64,000 bases of DNA, taken from assembly GCA_024803745.1 (NCBI GenBank), contig JANJXV010000024.1:4496106-4560105 (forward strand), read 5' to 3'. The notes under the pieces were generated by a model. It saw nothing but the letters and a program-made list of their open reading frames with translations. It ran no database searches and had not been told where the DNA came from. This document shows positions 35,903 through 48,812 of this stretch, in pieces. Source of the DNA: Megascapheus bottae. Its lineage: Eukaryota > Chordata > Mammalia > Rodentia > Geomyidae. The translations under genes and the position numbers were made by a program. The first letter of the stretch is position 1; the number at the start of each line of letters is the position of its first letter.

Positions 35903-35969
35903 AAAGTCACCCCATGTAGGCCATCCCTACTGACCTTGTCCTGCCAAAGTCACCCCATGTAGGCCATCC
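35903..35969. repeat. 24-bp word repeated twice, period 43
   Basis: A perfect 24-base word beginning aaagtcaccccatgtaggcc occurs at 35903-35926 and 35946-35969, with a related 'aaggtcaccc' just upstream at 35888. Confidence 0.85.
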
Positions 35970-36058
35970 TTTGACATCTTCATCTTCTCAAACTTCATCC
36001 CATTTCATTTCTCCTCAGCATTTGGTTCACTGACAAACCTCCATCACATACATGTTTG

Positions 36059-36138
36059 GAAGAGGGCACTGGGAATTGAACCCAAGGCTTCATGTATGCT
36101 GATCCTGTGTTTTTACCACTAAGCCACACAATCAAACC
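36059..36138 (-). repeat. ID-like SINE remnant, minus strand
   Basis: 'gggaattgaacccaaggcttcatgtatgct ... taccactaagcc' is the complement of one tRNA-like unit. No second unit or tail. Confidence 0.6.
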
Positions 36139-37077
36139 CTGGGTTGTTTACTACTTGAAGCTACCTGAGCTCCATGACATCTCTCCATGCCTTAAACTTG
36201 GTACTGTCCTACATCCTTCCCTTTCTTTTGTGTTAGCTTTAGGAGGAGCACTCTTTCCTCCTGATTAAAGCTTTCCTGGGAGATTTTATGTAGCTCCCAG
36301 AGCTCAGCTCCTGCTTCTCTTGTGTGTTCCATACTGGAGATGTCTGCAAGCTATATTAGTTACTTTCCCATCACTAAGCCTCTTATTCCTCTGCTGTCTT
36401 TACCATAGGTAAGGACACATGTGATTCTAAATTCTGAAAACTTTCAGTCATCTTTGATTTTTTCTTTCATTTTCAGATTCAGTTAGTGAAGAAGTCCTGG
36501 GCAAGTCCCTTCCCTTCTCAATATCGTCACCTTTCCCCAGACCTATGACAGTTACAAAGCAAACTCCAGAGCATGGCACAGGATGCCTTTCATACCTATT
36601 TTTCTTGTCTCCCTTGGAGAACAGAAGAAAGCCTGAGTCAATGCTACATCCACCACATGCCGAACCTCCCTGCGGTTGAACCTCCCTGAGCCTGGCTGGC
36701 ACATGCTAGCGTAGGCAATTACCGTTATGACAGTATTCAAGTTTCACTAGAGTATAACTACATTTGCCCTGCCCACGCTTGCCTTTGACCTGGGATCTTA
36801 CTCCCATTCTTTGACAAGTAAATGCTTATTAATCAGATAAACTTATATTTTCTATGGCACTCTGGGATATACTGTGGGTGTCTGTATATTTTACAAATGA
36901 AATAAAGGAACCAATGAATAATTAGGAATGGAATGGAGCAAGTACCTTGTGACAAGAATGAAGTGGTAACCACAGATCGCCAGGTTTGTTCAACTTCACT
37001 TTATGCTTGTTTCTGTGTTAATTGGTTGGCGACCTACAGTAGTCAGTTCTCATTACCTGATTTGCTCATGTGATTGT

Positions 37078-37265
37078 TGTGGGGCTTGTTCTGGGCAGGC
37101 TAGTGCTCTACCAGTTGAGCCACAGCACCACTTCTGGTTTTCTGGTGGCTAATTGGAGATGAGTCTCATGGACTTTCATGTCTGGGCTAGCTCTAAACTA
37201 TGATCCTCAAATCTCAGCCTCCTGAGTAGCTAGGGTTACAGACATGAGCCACTGGTACCTAGCTT
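37078..37265 (-). repeat. B1-ID SINE, minus strand
   Basis: ID unit, linker ('ctaattggagatgagtctca') and a good B1 head ('cagcctcctgagtagctagg' at about 37217-37236). The tail-proximal end is truncated. Confidence 0.82.
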
Positions 37266-37506
37266 GCTAACTGTGATTCTCAAAAAGAAAAAACACAACA
37301 TTTTACCTGAAAATGTACTTATTTATAATTGGTGGAGCACATATATGTAAAACCATAACTCACCTCCAGAATCATGCAAACATTTCACTTTTTATTTTAT
37401 TTATTTATTTTTATAAAAATAAAGTTTGAACTCAGAGCCTTATTCTTGTTAGGCCAGTGCTCTGCCTTGAACCACTCTCCCCCTCCCCCTTTTCCTCTTT
37501 CTTTTT

Positions 37507-37730
37507 GTGCCATTACTGGGGGTAGAGCTCATGGCCTCTGACTTAGGGCCTTTGTTCTGTCTTGGCCTTTTCTCAAGTCCAGTGCTCTACCATTTGAGCC
37601 ACACCTCCTGTTCTGGCTTTTGCTAGTTATGTAGAGATAAGAGTCTTGACAGTTCTGCCTAGGCATGATCCTTAGATCTCAGCCTTCTGACTAGCTAGGG
37701 TTTCAACCATGAGCCATCAACAACACCTAT
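37507..37730 (-). repeat. B1-ID SINE, minus strand, with a partial ID unit beside it
   Basis: Full-length but diverged composite. A further ID-like scrap lies at about 37420-37470 in T/A-rich context. Confidence 0.7.
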
Positions 37731-38067
37731 CTCTTGGTTTGGTTATGTTTGAGATGAACTCAGTATTTATGCCTGGGCCAGCCTACATTGTAGGGTGCAT
37801 ATTTATAGATTTTCTGTTGAAATACAGTCATATGAAGTAAAAAAACAAAAACAAAAATAAAAAAAAAACCATGGCCACTCTCAAATTAAATCTGTCTGAT
37901 CTCTGAATCCTAAGTAGCTAGGATTACAGGTATTAGCTATTATATTTCATGTTTTTTCTTTTGTCATTAAAATTGGCTACTTTTTAGTGAACACTTACAT
38001 GCAAATGTGAATTCACCGGTACTGTGTGAATGCTTCATATATCCTCATATGTAATCTTTAAAATTAA

Positions 38068-38253
38068 GAGCCAGGCAGGTGCTGATGACTTGGACCTATA
38101 ATCCTAGCTGCTCAGGAGGTTGAGATCTGAGATATGTGTTTCCATGCCAGCCACAGCAGGAAATTCCAAGAGACTCTCAGTTCCAGTTACCTACTAATAA
38201 AGCCAGAATAGAGCTGAAGCTCAAGTGGTAAAGCACTACCCTTGAGTGAAAAA

Positions 38254-38310
<57 letters not shown>

Positions 38311-38327
38311 AATAAATAAATAAATAA
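38068..38327 (+). repeat. B1-ID SINE, plus strand, with (CA)n and (AATA)n tail
   Basis: B1 head ('cctataatcctagctgctca') and linker, then the ID unit stops at 'cccttgagtgaaaaaag' and runs into (CA)n (38255-38300) and (AATA)n (38306-38327). The last third of the ID unit is missing. Confidence 0.82.
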
Positions 38328-38634
38328 AATTGAGAACCAACAAGATGTTTGATTTTCTTGCTCAGTTTTACCAATGAACAAAATGAAGAGCAAGTAGTTA
38401 GTGTGTCAAAGATCACTAGCTGTATTACAGAGCAAGCTTCCAAAGATTTCAAACTGTATTTCACAGTTGCTCATGGCAGACAAGAGGAGGGGAGGCTAGG
38501 AGCCTTGTTGATGTGCATCTCATTCTCCAACTGAATGAGAGTCACATTCACCCGAAACTCAGAAATGTAGTCTCTCTTTCAGTGGTACTAGTTTTATTTT
38601 CAATTCTTACATTTAAAACAACAGCAACAACAAC

Positions 38635-38833
38635 AGGATTGGGAGTTTGGCTTAGTGGTAGATTGCTTGCCTAGCATGCACAAAGACCCAGGTTCAATTC
38701 CTTGGTACCACATACATAGAAAAAGCTGGAACTGGTGCTGTGGCTCAAGTGGTAGAGCTCTAGCCTTTAGAACACCCGAGGATAGTGCTAAGGTACTGCG
38801 TTCAAGCCCCAGGACTGGCAAAAACAAACAAAC
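38635..38833 (+). repeat. Dimeric ID SINE, plus strand
   Basis: Complete dimer in the sense direction, box A 'tggcttagtggtagattg', box B 'ggttcaattcc', and a short CAAA-type tail. Preceded by a CAA-rich run. Confidence 0.88.
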
Positions 38834-38960
38834 GAGCATGTTGTCTAGCTTTTGTAAGAGCCAGTAGTTATTATCTTTTTGTTTATATTATTTACATTTG
38901 TGTTTTTGATGCAAATTTATAAAATAGGTTATACACACATATACACAGAGAGGGTGGGGG

Positions 38961-38964
<4 letters not shown>

Positions 38965-39035
<71 letters not shown>
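38965..39035. repeat. (GA)n microsatellite, about 70 bp
   Basis: Nearly perfect GA run. It is the only long purine tract on the coding strand in the window; the others are pyrimidine. Confidence 0.95.
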
Positions 39036-39038
<3 letters not shown>

Positions 39039-39170
39039 GCAAAAATATAGCAGAAAACCTAGAAGGTACACCAAGAACAAACAAAATGATTTCCTTCTAT
39101 AAAATCAAATATTGTTATCACTAATATTCAAGCTATAACCTTTCTTTTTTTGTCTTATTTTAATATTATT

Positions 39171-39343
39171 TTTTTCTAGTCCCGGGGCTTTAACTCAGGG
39201 GCTGGGCACTGTCCTTGGGCTGCCCTCCAGGTTAGCACTCTACCACATGAGCCACAGACAGCATCACTTCCAGCTTTTTCTATATATGTGGTACCAAGAA
39301 ATTGAACCTGGGTCTTAGTGCATGCTAGGCCAAACTCCCAGCC
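39171..39343 (-). repeat. Dimeric ID SINE, minus strand
   Basis: Both units present; a short internal deletion removes 'gcaagcactctaccacta' near 39333. Confidence 0.83.
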
Positions 39344-39377
39344 TTTTTTCTTTCCTTTTCCTTCTTTCTTTCTTTTT

Positions 39378-39478
39378 TTTTTTTGAGGCAGGTTCTTACT
39401 ACAGAACTCTGACTAACTGGAAATTGTAATCCTCCTGCCTCAGCCTCCTCAATGCTGGAATTTCCACATTTGCCACCT
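39378..39478 (-). repeat. B1 SINE, minus strand
   Basis: T tail, then 'gaggcaggttcttactacag' and the B1 phrase complement 'cctcctgcctcagcctcctc'. No ID unit. Confidence 0.7.
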
Positions 39479-39714
39479 GTCTTTTTCAGTGTTTTTTAAA
39501 TAGCTACATATATATTTTATTACCAGAATAGACTAAGATATGTAGTATAGCACATTGGTTTTTTTCACTTAGAATAATTATAAATTTTGGAAACATTAAG
39601 CTTGTACACAAACTTTGTATGGTGCACATATAATTATAAGTAATATGAATATATTCATGCTAATTTTTATTGTTTTGAGGAGCAACCCATAGTCATTTAA
39701 ATGTGCTAAGATTT

Positions 39715-39910
39715 TTTTTTTGCCAGGCCTGAAACTTGAACTCAGGACCTTAGCACTGTTCTTGGGCTTTCCTCAAGGTTAGCACTCTACACTTGAGCCA
39801 TAACACCACTTCTGTCTGGCTTTTTCTATATATGTGGTACCAAGGAATCGAACCTGGGTCTTAGTACATGCTAGGCAAGCACTCTACCACTAGGCCAAAT
39901 TCCCAGCCCC
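39715..39910 (-). repeat. Dimeric ID SINE, minus strand, with 17-bp target-site duplication
   Basis: Full dimer. taaatgtgcta(a/c)gattt flanks it at 39698-39714 and 39911-39927 with one mismatch. Confidence 0.9.
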
Positions 39911-40920
39911 TAAATGTGCTACGATTTCATCATCTTATTTTTTTTTCACATGAAGTTTATGTGACAGTATTACTGGTGAAAATCCCAACAATTTCATGCA
40001 TTAATATTTTGTGAAGGATAAACTTAAGTTATTCTTTCTTAAATTAGTATAGAAATTTAGAACATCAAGAGATCTTAGTAGTTACCTAGGGTAGCGTCAG
40101 ATGGAACTCAACTTTCCTTACAAGAGAGCCAGTCTTTGCTACATACCTCCACGAGTAGGCAGTACTCACTCACAGAAAATAGCCCTTTACTCCCATTTGT
40201 ATATCTTGACTTTTATTAGGTAGAAGGAACTAGATTCTGACAAATGCATTTTTGACAAGCTACTTCCAAAACCTGTAGAAGCCTTGTGCTCCAGTCAGTC
40301 TGATTGAAAATCTGAGAACTTAGCTGTAGGACACAGGGAAGATAGCACAGAATGCTGACTTGGCTAATAGAAGCCAAGTCACTAATATAGACAGGCAGAG
40401 CATGTTCTAGGATTTGCAAGCTAATTGATTTGTGCATATTTGTGGATAGGGATCTGCCCTCTTCCATTTATTTTTGTCTTGACAAGTAGGATATGAAATG
40501 TTGTTCCATGCTTTTCTAATTTAAATGTTGCACATGTTGAGAACTGATCTTGCCAGCCATTTTAAGCATGGCCAAAAACATAACACATTGTTGTTATTAG
40601 CCATCATCATTTGATTAGGGCCAACATTCTGTTGGAAACTTATAAAGGAACATAAATTTCCTTTATAGATATAACCTATTTCTAAAGTAGATATAACAGG
40701 AAGGCTGAGCTAAGTTTTCTGAATGGATTTCTCTTGTTGGTTTCATGAAACTGACAATAGTAGTGGTCTTTGAGTATGTCTTGAGAATTACAATTTTAAC
40801 TTAATTCAACTTCATATACATAGTAATATATATAATGCATATACATTACTTTGATGCACAAGGTGGACTGCAAAATTCATGCTCTTGGTTCATAATGATT
40901 CAGCTGATAAAAAGACATGA

Positions 40921-41040
40921 TGATGATATATATGTCTATACATACATACATAATATGCACATATTTTGTGCATATATGTGTATATAGACATATATGTATA
41001 TACATTATAATTTATATGTACATATATATAATGTATATAA
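40921..41040. repeat. AT-rich imperfect palindrome
   Basis: 'atatatgtctatacatac' on the left is mirrored as reverse complement by 'gtgtatatagacatatat' on the right, around 'tgcacatattttgtgca'. Further TATA/TGTA repeats extend to about 41040. Confidence 0.7.
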
Positions 41041-43045
41041 CAAAACTTATGACTTAGAGGGGAAAATTAAACTTTACCGAACAGCCTGTGTTCAGGACTG
41101 TAGATGACCCTTGAAGCCACATGTATGCCATAGCTTACAGGCTGATTGAAACCATCTGTCTCATATACATGTAATATTATTTTTAAGTATATATAGATAT
41201 TTCTGGTGGTTAAAAATATTTTCAAATGATTTTTGTCTTCTTGATAGGTCTATTTGATAGGAATAGGCTATGAATAATTACTAGAAATTCAAATTAAAAT
41301 CTTGTTCTAGAGTTGCCTTTGGGCAAGAAATTTTCTTATCAATTTCCTCATGCTTGCTTAGAGTAATAAAATGGTCATTTTTCAAACTTGCTCTAAAACA
41401 ATTATTCATAGTACTTTACAAGTTATATATCTTATGATTTATAGCCTGGGAGTTTTTAGGACTTTCACTGGCATTATGAACGTTATAATGGCCTCCTATT
41501 AAGGCTTCACAAAGGATAGTCAGGATTCTCCCACCATAAAACTCATTTTTCCATTTATATTATATCTGATATTATTATAAAATATTATGTCACTGTATTG
41601 CCAGGTAATTCTCTGTCATTAGTTTTTCCTATTTTTATCCTATGCTGTTGTAAACCAAGGTAGAGAAAGAAAAATGTAGCTCGTAGACTCAAAAAGCTAA
41701 GTGGCCAAAAGGTTCTTTTGTAATTTGTGTACCATCAAAATAATAAACATCTTTCATTGACCAGTCTGGAAAGAAATTCTTCTGTTGAAGTCTCTCCCCA
41801 GGGGAGCAAGGGGATGGGAGTAAGGCCTTTTCTTTCCCAGCATCCCGAAAAGTGTGATGTCTATCACTGTTCTCTGGGTCCTCCCTCCTGCTTTCCTCCT
41901 CTTCCTCTCTGAGGCCATAGGTTTAGAATCAAAAGGCCTGAATGTATCTTCTTCCTTCCCATTGTGCTATATACCTGCCACCAAATTTGCCAGTAAGACA
42001 GGATGTTTAAAGGCAATTGGGTGACACTAAAGGATATAAGTCCTCAGCTAGATGATAATGAAACTGTGACACAATCTCAATTCTATGTATCAAAATGCTT
42101 TCATCTGTCACTGTCCTTCCTAAGTTTCTACTAACAGACACTACAGATCATCTCTCTGATGTTAATTGTTTCAAACATCTCTGCTTGTAGAACTTCCTTT
42201 CGTTATGTTTGTCTTCTGATTGAACACTTTCTTCCATGGTTTGATAATCTCCATTTTAAAGGAGTTTTACATGAATTGTTGTGATGCCATTTGTTGTAGT
42301 TATTGGTGGTGTGTGCACATCATTTATTGAGGGTGGATACAGGAAAGGAGATACTAAGGACTAGAACACCAGAAGAATATTCTAAATTTTCTTCCATTTG
42401 TATTCCATATAAAATAGTGAAAATGGAAACTTAAGTGTTTGTTTAGGCTCCAGAAAGATCACCCATTCTTGCTCTGTATGCCAGTAACTTGGTGGAAAGA
42501 AGGAAAGAAGAGTTGATCCCAGCCTTAAGGAAAGAATCTAAAAGAGCATTGCAATTTGGAATCTGTACTCCTCTTCCCCTTGCATGTTCTTCTGTTCAAG
42601 GTACCACTTGCTGTCCTTCACGTGTTGAAGGCAGCTCCACGTGCCACTTTTTGCATAGGGAAAAAATATAACAGGGAGTAATAGTCAATGTCTAGTGCAG
42701 TTCGTTTCAACATATGACTTCTTGATCTTCATGTGTTCATTTTATATGCTTTCATTTTGGCTATAAAGTTAAATGATTGTATCCTCTACATTTTCCTATC
42801 CACTGTTTGAGTCAATATTTATGTCTTTAATTAGAATATTTTAGCCTGCAAGCCTCTGAGCTTACTGAAGGAAACTAGTAGTGTCAGCAAACTTTGCATT
42901 GTTGAATGTTTTAGTAATTGCCTTCAAATGTAGTAATTGGGTTTGATGAAACACTTATAAATGTTGGTTTGGGGGAATCAACGTATTTCAATATTGAATT
43001 CCAAATCGCTGTGTCTTAACGAGTTTCCTGCCTTTTTTATTTTAG

Positions 43046-43196
43046 TACCTACTAGAAATGAAAAGCTTAATCCTCCCCCCAGAACACATCTTGAAGAGAG
43101 GAGACAGTGAAGCAATAGCATATGCATTCTTCCATCTTGCGCACTGGAAGAGAGTAGAAGGGGCTTTGAATCTTTTGCATTGTACGTGGGAAGGCA
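43046..43196 (+). CDS. ST7: ST7 exon ([20 protein letters not shown])
   Basis: A 151-bp exon after the acceptor cctttttattttag. It starts in phase 0 with TAC and encodes 50 codons plus one base: [20 protein letters not shown], then [20 protein letters not shown], ending LLHCTWEG before the donor gtaagt. It is the most diagnostic ST7/ST7L exon, with the conserved cluster [20 protein letters not shown]. This helix pair resembles a TPR unit, with alanines and aromatics at packing positions (inference). Reading frame intact. Confidence 0.94.
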
Positions 43197-43229
43197 GTAA
43201 GTAATTTTCTTTCTTCAAACATTTGTGGG

Positions 43230-43312
43230 TACATTGCTATGGTTTGAACTCAGAACTCAGGACTTTATGCTTACTAGGTGAATACTCTACCACTGGAACC
43301 ATGCCCATTGCC
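43230..43312 (-). repeat. ID-like SINE remnant close to exon
   Basis: 'ggtttgaactcagaactcag ... aatactctaccactgga' is a degraded ID unit 34 bp past the exon ending at 43196. Confidence 0.55.
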
Positions 43313-43470
43313 CCCACCCACCCACCACCATATTTTGGCTCTGATTATGTTTATGACATAAGAGGTTCAGTTTCCCCTCAGGATCTTCCCATCCATACTC
43401 TCCTATCCTGTACATAGCAGGAATGACAGATATGAACCACTACACACAGATTTTCTTGTTGAGATGAAGA

Positions 43471-43989
43471 CTTTTTTTTTTTTTTTTTGTGGGTCCATGG
43501 GGCTTGAACTAGGCCTGGGCCCTGTCTCTGAGCTCTTCAGTTCAAAGCTACTGCCCTAACCTTGAGCCAAGCCCCACTCTGTTTTCTGAAGGTTAATTGG
43601 AGATAATAGTGTCAGGTTCTTTTGTGCCGTCACTGGCTTTGACTCTTGATCCTCAGATCTCAGCCTCCTGAATAGCTAGGATTAGAGGCATGAGCCACTG
43701 TATACCACTAAGCATTTTTTCTTGATTTGTTTTGTTTTTTAATTTTTTTGGGGGGGGTCCTGGGGTTTGAATTCAAATCCTGGGTGCTATTCCTGAGCCT
43801 CTTTTTGCTCAAGGCTAGAGCATTCCACAGTGCCACTTCCAGCCACAGTGCGACTTCCATCTTTTTCTGAGCAGTTTATTGGAGATAAGAGTTTCATGGG
43901 CTTTACTGCCTTGGATAGCTTTGAACCATGATCCTCAGATCTCAACTTCCTGTAACTAGAATTACAGGTACGAGCCACTGGTGCCAGGT
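43471..43989 (-). repeat. Two tandem B1-ID SINEs, minus strand
   Basis: Copy 1 (43471-43707) and copy 2 (43741-43989) have the same orientation, each with tail, ID unit, 'ttggagata(a)gag/tag' linker and B1 head. In copy 2 a 15-18 bp piece around 'ccacagtgc(c/g)acttcca' is duplicated. Confidence 0.85.
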
Positions 43990-45524
43990 TTGCTAAACAT
44001 TTTTTATGAACACAAGAAAACACTTAAACTGATTTGACACTAGTGTTCATGATATACAATGTGGGTAAATCTAGCCCTTATTTCCTGTAAGGCCCATCAC
44101 TAAGATGGTTAATTACTTGATACTTCTGTTCCTCACTAGGTAGTATGTGTTACTGTGGTGATGCCACAGTCACTGCATGGAAAGAAACATATAGAAATGA
44201 GGTGAACATGAAACTCTCTGAGGAATACTCTTTTATCCTGAAGACTCTCTTTGTAGGGCAGCCACAACCCCTTGCCCATAATGATCTTTAGCATGAGATT
44301 AGATCTTTTGCTAGATACTAATTTCCACTTCTTATTGGCTTGATTGAGAGAGTAGCCACAGTTATCCTGTAGTAGAATGAGGTTAGCCATCTACAGAAGT
44401 ATGGCAGGCATATATGAAAAGGAAGGCAGTGGCCGTTGAACTTGAGTGTTATAATTGTTGGGCAGATGTAAAGAAATGTGTGAGTGCATGCTCTCTAGGA
44501 TTCTGCCATTCTGTGATAGGACAGGAGACTGTAATAGTGAGTGAAATGTGCTATTTTCACAGAAAAGAGTATGGTCTGGTTTTGAGGGGCAACTGGCAGC
44601 ATGTGGCAGCTGCCAGAAAGGAGTGACCAATGAGGTGAAACAGTCGGGGATACCTTATGAGTCCTTATGAGAACAAGCCTTGAAGAGCTGTGATTGTCAT
44701 ATAAGCAAGGACACTGTGAAGAAATGGCAAGTGGCTGGGCCATTTGTGGGGAGTGTATACTAAGAAAAAAGACCCAAGACTATCGATTGCTGTCCAACAT
44801 GGGCATTGAAATGTAAATTTAATTGAAGCAAAGCAAGAAAAACACATTGCTTGTTTTTTCTTTTTCCTTTCATGGGAAAATAAAATAATATTTGTTTTCC
44901 TACTTCACTCCTACTCTGATCAACTTTATAAGCAAGTATCTTTTTAATCTTTTTACCTAGTTTTTCTTTCCTGCTTCCATTTCATTAGATAAGCTCAGCT
45001 CCTTCCTGTTCCTGTCCTTCTATACCTCAGTAAGAATTCAGCTTGGTCTAGAAAGGATAGTAAAGGGAGGAATGAGCAAAATGGGATGGGAGAATATAAG
45101 TTAACAGAGCTAAGACTCGAATGGATTGGAAAGTTTTTGCTTAGTTTTGAAAATTTTCTTTAATAAATTGCTAATATATTGATTTACATAATGTACTATT
45201 GAAACTTGAAAGTCTGTGAGCAGTGCTTCCATCCCTACTTGGTAAGTGTGAAAGCATGCACAGACATCTTAGCAACTGTATTTGGATATGTGAAGGTATA
45301 GTACATTCTACTCAGAGGATAGGAGCCTCATCCGTGATCTCTCACTTGAGCTCATTGTTCCATATAATGTGTTCTGTCTGAAAGAGACAGAAGGAGTTTT
45401 TATTTATGCATGAGTCCACAAAGTCTAGAAGGGACCAACATGAGAAGCCTTCTCTAATGGTAGTTTGAAAAAATTGAATAGACAAATTTCTCTATCAAAT
45501 AACATATTTGTTTTATCTCTTTTT

Positions 45525-45750
45525 ATTAAAGATTTTTTTATTATGATTAATAGAAGGGTTACATTATATTCACCAGATAAAAGGTGCATAACTTCACAAA
45601 CATTGATACCCTTTCTCATGACATGGTCCCCATTTCCCTCCCACCCTCCCCCCGCTTACCTTGATTTACCTTCCCTATCCAATTTCAAATAACCAATTAA
45701 GCACATATAAAATATATCAGATACCAAGGGGAAATATTGTAACAATATGA
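45525..45750 (-). mobile_element. LINE-1 3' fragment, minus strand
   Basis: 'agaagggttacattatattc', 'aaaggtgcataac', the C-rich run at 45634-45655, then 'aatatatcagataccaa' to about 45750. Same subfamily as 3521-4296, 5'-truncated in the 3'UTR. Target-site duplication not resolved. Confidence 0.82.
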
Positions 45751-46119
45751 TGTAGACTGGCACCTTGAAACACTAAGAGAAACGTACCATTTGGATCCAA
45801 ATAGTAAGATCTAATCCCATATTTAGGCCTCAAAAAGGAATGAGGCAAAAGATGATTGATATTTAGTGTTGGGAATTGTATCACCATAAAAATTTTAAAT
45901 CTCCAAATGACATAAGTGGCAATTGTTTGAAAGTTAGGTATTAGAGGAGAGGTGCTCTGGTAAGGATAACAGGACTGAGAGGAGTGTGAGGCAACATAAA
46001 AAGGTGCAAAAGCAAGGAGAGTGGTTTGTATTGGGGAAATGAATTGCTTCCAATTACATTGGTAAAATGCTTCATTAGGTTTGAAAGAGATGACATTTAA
46101 GATATAAAACAGCATGTTC

Positions 46120-46220
46120 AGCTAGGTATCAGTGACTAGCTAGCTATACAAGAGGCTGAGGATTGTGGTTCAGAGCCAGTGTGAATGGGTAAGTATGTGA
46201 GATTCTTCTCTCTAGTTAAG

Positions 46221-46274
<54 letters not shown>

Positions 46275-46375
46275 GTATAGTTGTCACGCAAGTGGTAGAG
46301 TCCTAGTCTTGAGCAAAAGAAGGTTCAGGTCGGCACCCAGAATTCAAGCTCCAAGACAGGAAAAACAAACAAACA
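46120..46375 (+). repeat. B1-ID SINE, plus strand, with internal (CA)n
   Basis: B1 part (46120-46200), then (CG)3(CA)n at 46221-46272 inside the element, then the ID unit ('gcaagtggtagagtcctagtcttgagc') and a CAAA tail. The microsatellite sits in the linker, not the tail. Confidence 0.8.
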
Positions 46376-46908
46376 AAATGCATGCTAGGGAAATGGGATA
46401 CTTAGAGGAAAAGGAAATTCAACATTTGATCCTTACAAATAAACAATTCCTGAAAACCAGGTAGTTGTGATGCCAGCTACTACCAGCCACTGCCTGCCAT
46501 TCAGTTCCCAAAGAGAGTTAAGACAGTCACATTTAGAAAAGAGATCCGTGAGCGTACTGATAATGCAAGAAATGCCTGAGATTGCCAGGAATCTTGAAGA
46601 ATGTTCATATGATGGGGTAATTTAAGTTTTGGTCTTGCATTTGTATCTTTTCACTTACTCCTCCTGATAATACTCAGAGTTATACTGGACAAAAATGGAC
46701 ATCTCAATTTTCCAAGAGAAACAATCATTGTGATAAGTGGCATGTTGGCAGGGATTCAGGAAGTACACCCAGTTCACTTCATTGTACTGAACAGATTCAG
46801 GGTAAAGAAATATTTGCTTAGGTGCCTACAATTTAAACTTAGAATTTAAAATTACTGCTTGCATGCTAGACAGTTTCCATTCTAGTGTTTAGAAAGGTAG
46901 AAAGTTAA

Positions 46909-47138
46909 CCTATTTTTTTTTCTGTCTTGAACTCTGGACCTGGGCGCTGTCCCTGAACTCTTCAGCTCAAGGCTACCACTCTACCACTTGAGCCATAGCA
47001 CCACTATGGTTTTCTGATGTTTAATTAGAGATAAGAGTCTCAAAGACTTCCAGGCCTGGGCTGGCTTTAAACCATGATCCTCAGGTCTCAGCCTTCTGAG
47101 TAGCTAGGATTACAAGGCATGAGCCACCAGCGCCTGGC
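46909..47138 (-). repeat. B1-ID SINE, minus strand, with 11-bp target-site duplication
   Basis: Well-preserved full element. tagaaagttaa flanks it at 46898-46908 and 47139-47149. Confidence 0.9.
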
Positions 47139-47162
47139 TAGAAAGTTAATCATTTGAGCTGA

Positions 47163-47345
47163 ATATGCTAACATGTACATGTAGCCCTAGCTACCCAAGA
47201 AGAAAATTGGGGATCTTTTGTTCAAGTCTAGCTTGGGCAAAAGTGGCAAGACTTTGTATCAGAAACAAAATAAAAATAAGAAGACTCAGGGCTATAGCTC
47301 AGAGGGCAGAGTACTTGCCTAGCATGTATGAGGCTGTGCCAGAGG
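47163..47345 (+). repeat. Old B1 plus ID SINE, plus strand
   Basis: B1-like part (47163-47262) with A-rich linker, then an ID unit 'gggctatagctcagagggca ... cttgcctagcatgtatgaggct'. The box B region is deleted. Confidence 0.65.
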
Positions 47346-48775
47346 GGGGAAAAAGTTAACCATTCTGTATAAAATTGTATTTGGTTCTTTAAAATTGTCT
47401 TAAACATTTCCTTATAGAGTGAAATAAATTTTATAACATAAATAATATGTGTATTATAAACAAGGAGACTGAAAATCATTATACCTAGCTGATTTATATG
47501 GCCACTATTGACTTGAGAGCATCTTTTTTTTTTCACTTTGTATTAATTTTACATCTCCTATAATATACATAGTTATTTCCAACAAGCATAAATGTGTTTG
47601 AATGTCTATACTTACATGTATACATGTATTTGGAAAAAATATTTTTTTAGAAGTGACTTTGATCTTTTCTACAAAGAAATCTGTACATCTGCCATACAAT
47701 TAAGAAGAAAGAATTATCATTCCAACTCCAGGCAACAGTATGAAATCTTTTCACATCACTTCCTGTTTTGCTTCCATTATAAATTAAGTTAAAAAGAGAT
47801 TCACAACTCTGTATTTTTTAAAGCAAGAATAATTGTATTCTCATTCTGAGTCAAGTACTTGCCTACTTTTGGACACTGAAAATCACTGATGATAGCAAAT
47901 GGCATACCCTGCCAGCCCTGGGCTAGTGGCTTCCTGGCAATCCAGGGGAGAGCCTGGGTGTGAGCAGAAGAGGCTGCACTTCTCCCAGATCACCACTGGG
48001 TGGTGCCTTTTGACATCTCCAGCCTCATATTTTAATTTTCCTCCTGAATATTTTTTTTTCTTTTTGAAATTTAAATGCAATTTCCAGCCTCCCACCCAAT
48101 TGCCTTCCCTCACTTGAAGAAGAAGTCAGACAATATGAGGGGTGACAGTGGTGTGTTAAACTGAAATCCCATCATACAATTATTTGAAAATAATAAAAAC
48201 AAATAAGAGACACACAAAAAAAAAACAGAATTCAGAGAGGATGGTAGCAATATTTGATTTCTCCATTTTCTAGGTCAAAACTGATTATTTTGTTATCTTT
48301 TGAAGATTTGACATAAAAATCTTAGCTCTATCTAAAGGATTAGGAGATAAAAGCAGGTATACTTTTTCTAATTTGTTTATTTTAACGAATCTATTATGTT
48401 AGAGAAATAGTCCTCCTGTGCAATTAAGTTTTCCATCAAATAAATTGGTGAATAAACCTCCCATTTCTTCTTATAAGTCCCCAAAGTCAAGCTGATATAC
48501 AGCAGAAATTAGTTAGGATTGAACTATATGGTAATTAAAGGAGATGGGGGGAGCACCTTCTCTTCTCAACTACAAGGATATCTGCATTTCAAAGGTCTCC
48601 AAAATGTTTGACTTATCCCTGTCCCAGCCCATGAAATTATACAATAGTTCCTCAAACTTAAGATAATTTAGAAAAGGTTAAAGATTCATTTTAATAAGAC
48701 CCTGGATTATTGTTCAGCTTCCACCTTATCTGAGTTATATTTATTTTAACATTGCAGGCTCTGGTTATACTCAGA

Positions 48776-48812
48776 CACACACACACACACACACCACAAA
48801 TGCACACACACA
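48776..48812. repeat. Short AC-rich repeat
   Basis: Two AC runs separated by 'accacaaatgc'. Confidence 0.85.

Larger units (their letters stand above)
29393..43045 (+). other. ST7 intron, 13.7 kb
   Basis: Holds SINEs at 29945, 32005, 33356, 36059, 37078, 37507, 38068, 38635, 39171, 39378 and 39715, a + strand LINE-1 end at 34600-34940, a MIR-like remnant near 30930, CA and GA microsatellites at 38255 and 38965, a 24-bp repeated word at 35903, and an AT-rich imperfect palindrome at 40921-41040. I see nothing to name in 30150-30930, 31090-31990, 34941-35900 or 41041-43045. Confidence 0.85.

Noticed and set aside
43787..44023. Minus-strand 78-codon frame as a gene
   Set aside because: It lies almost wholly inside a B1-ID SINE.
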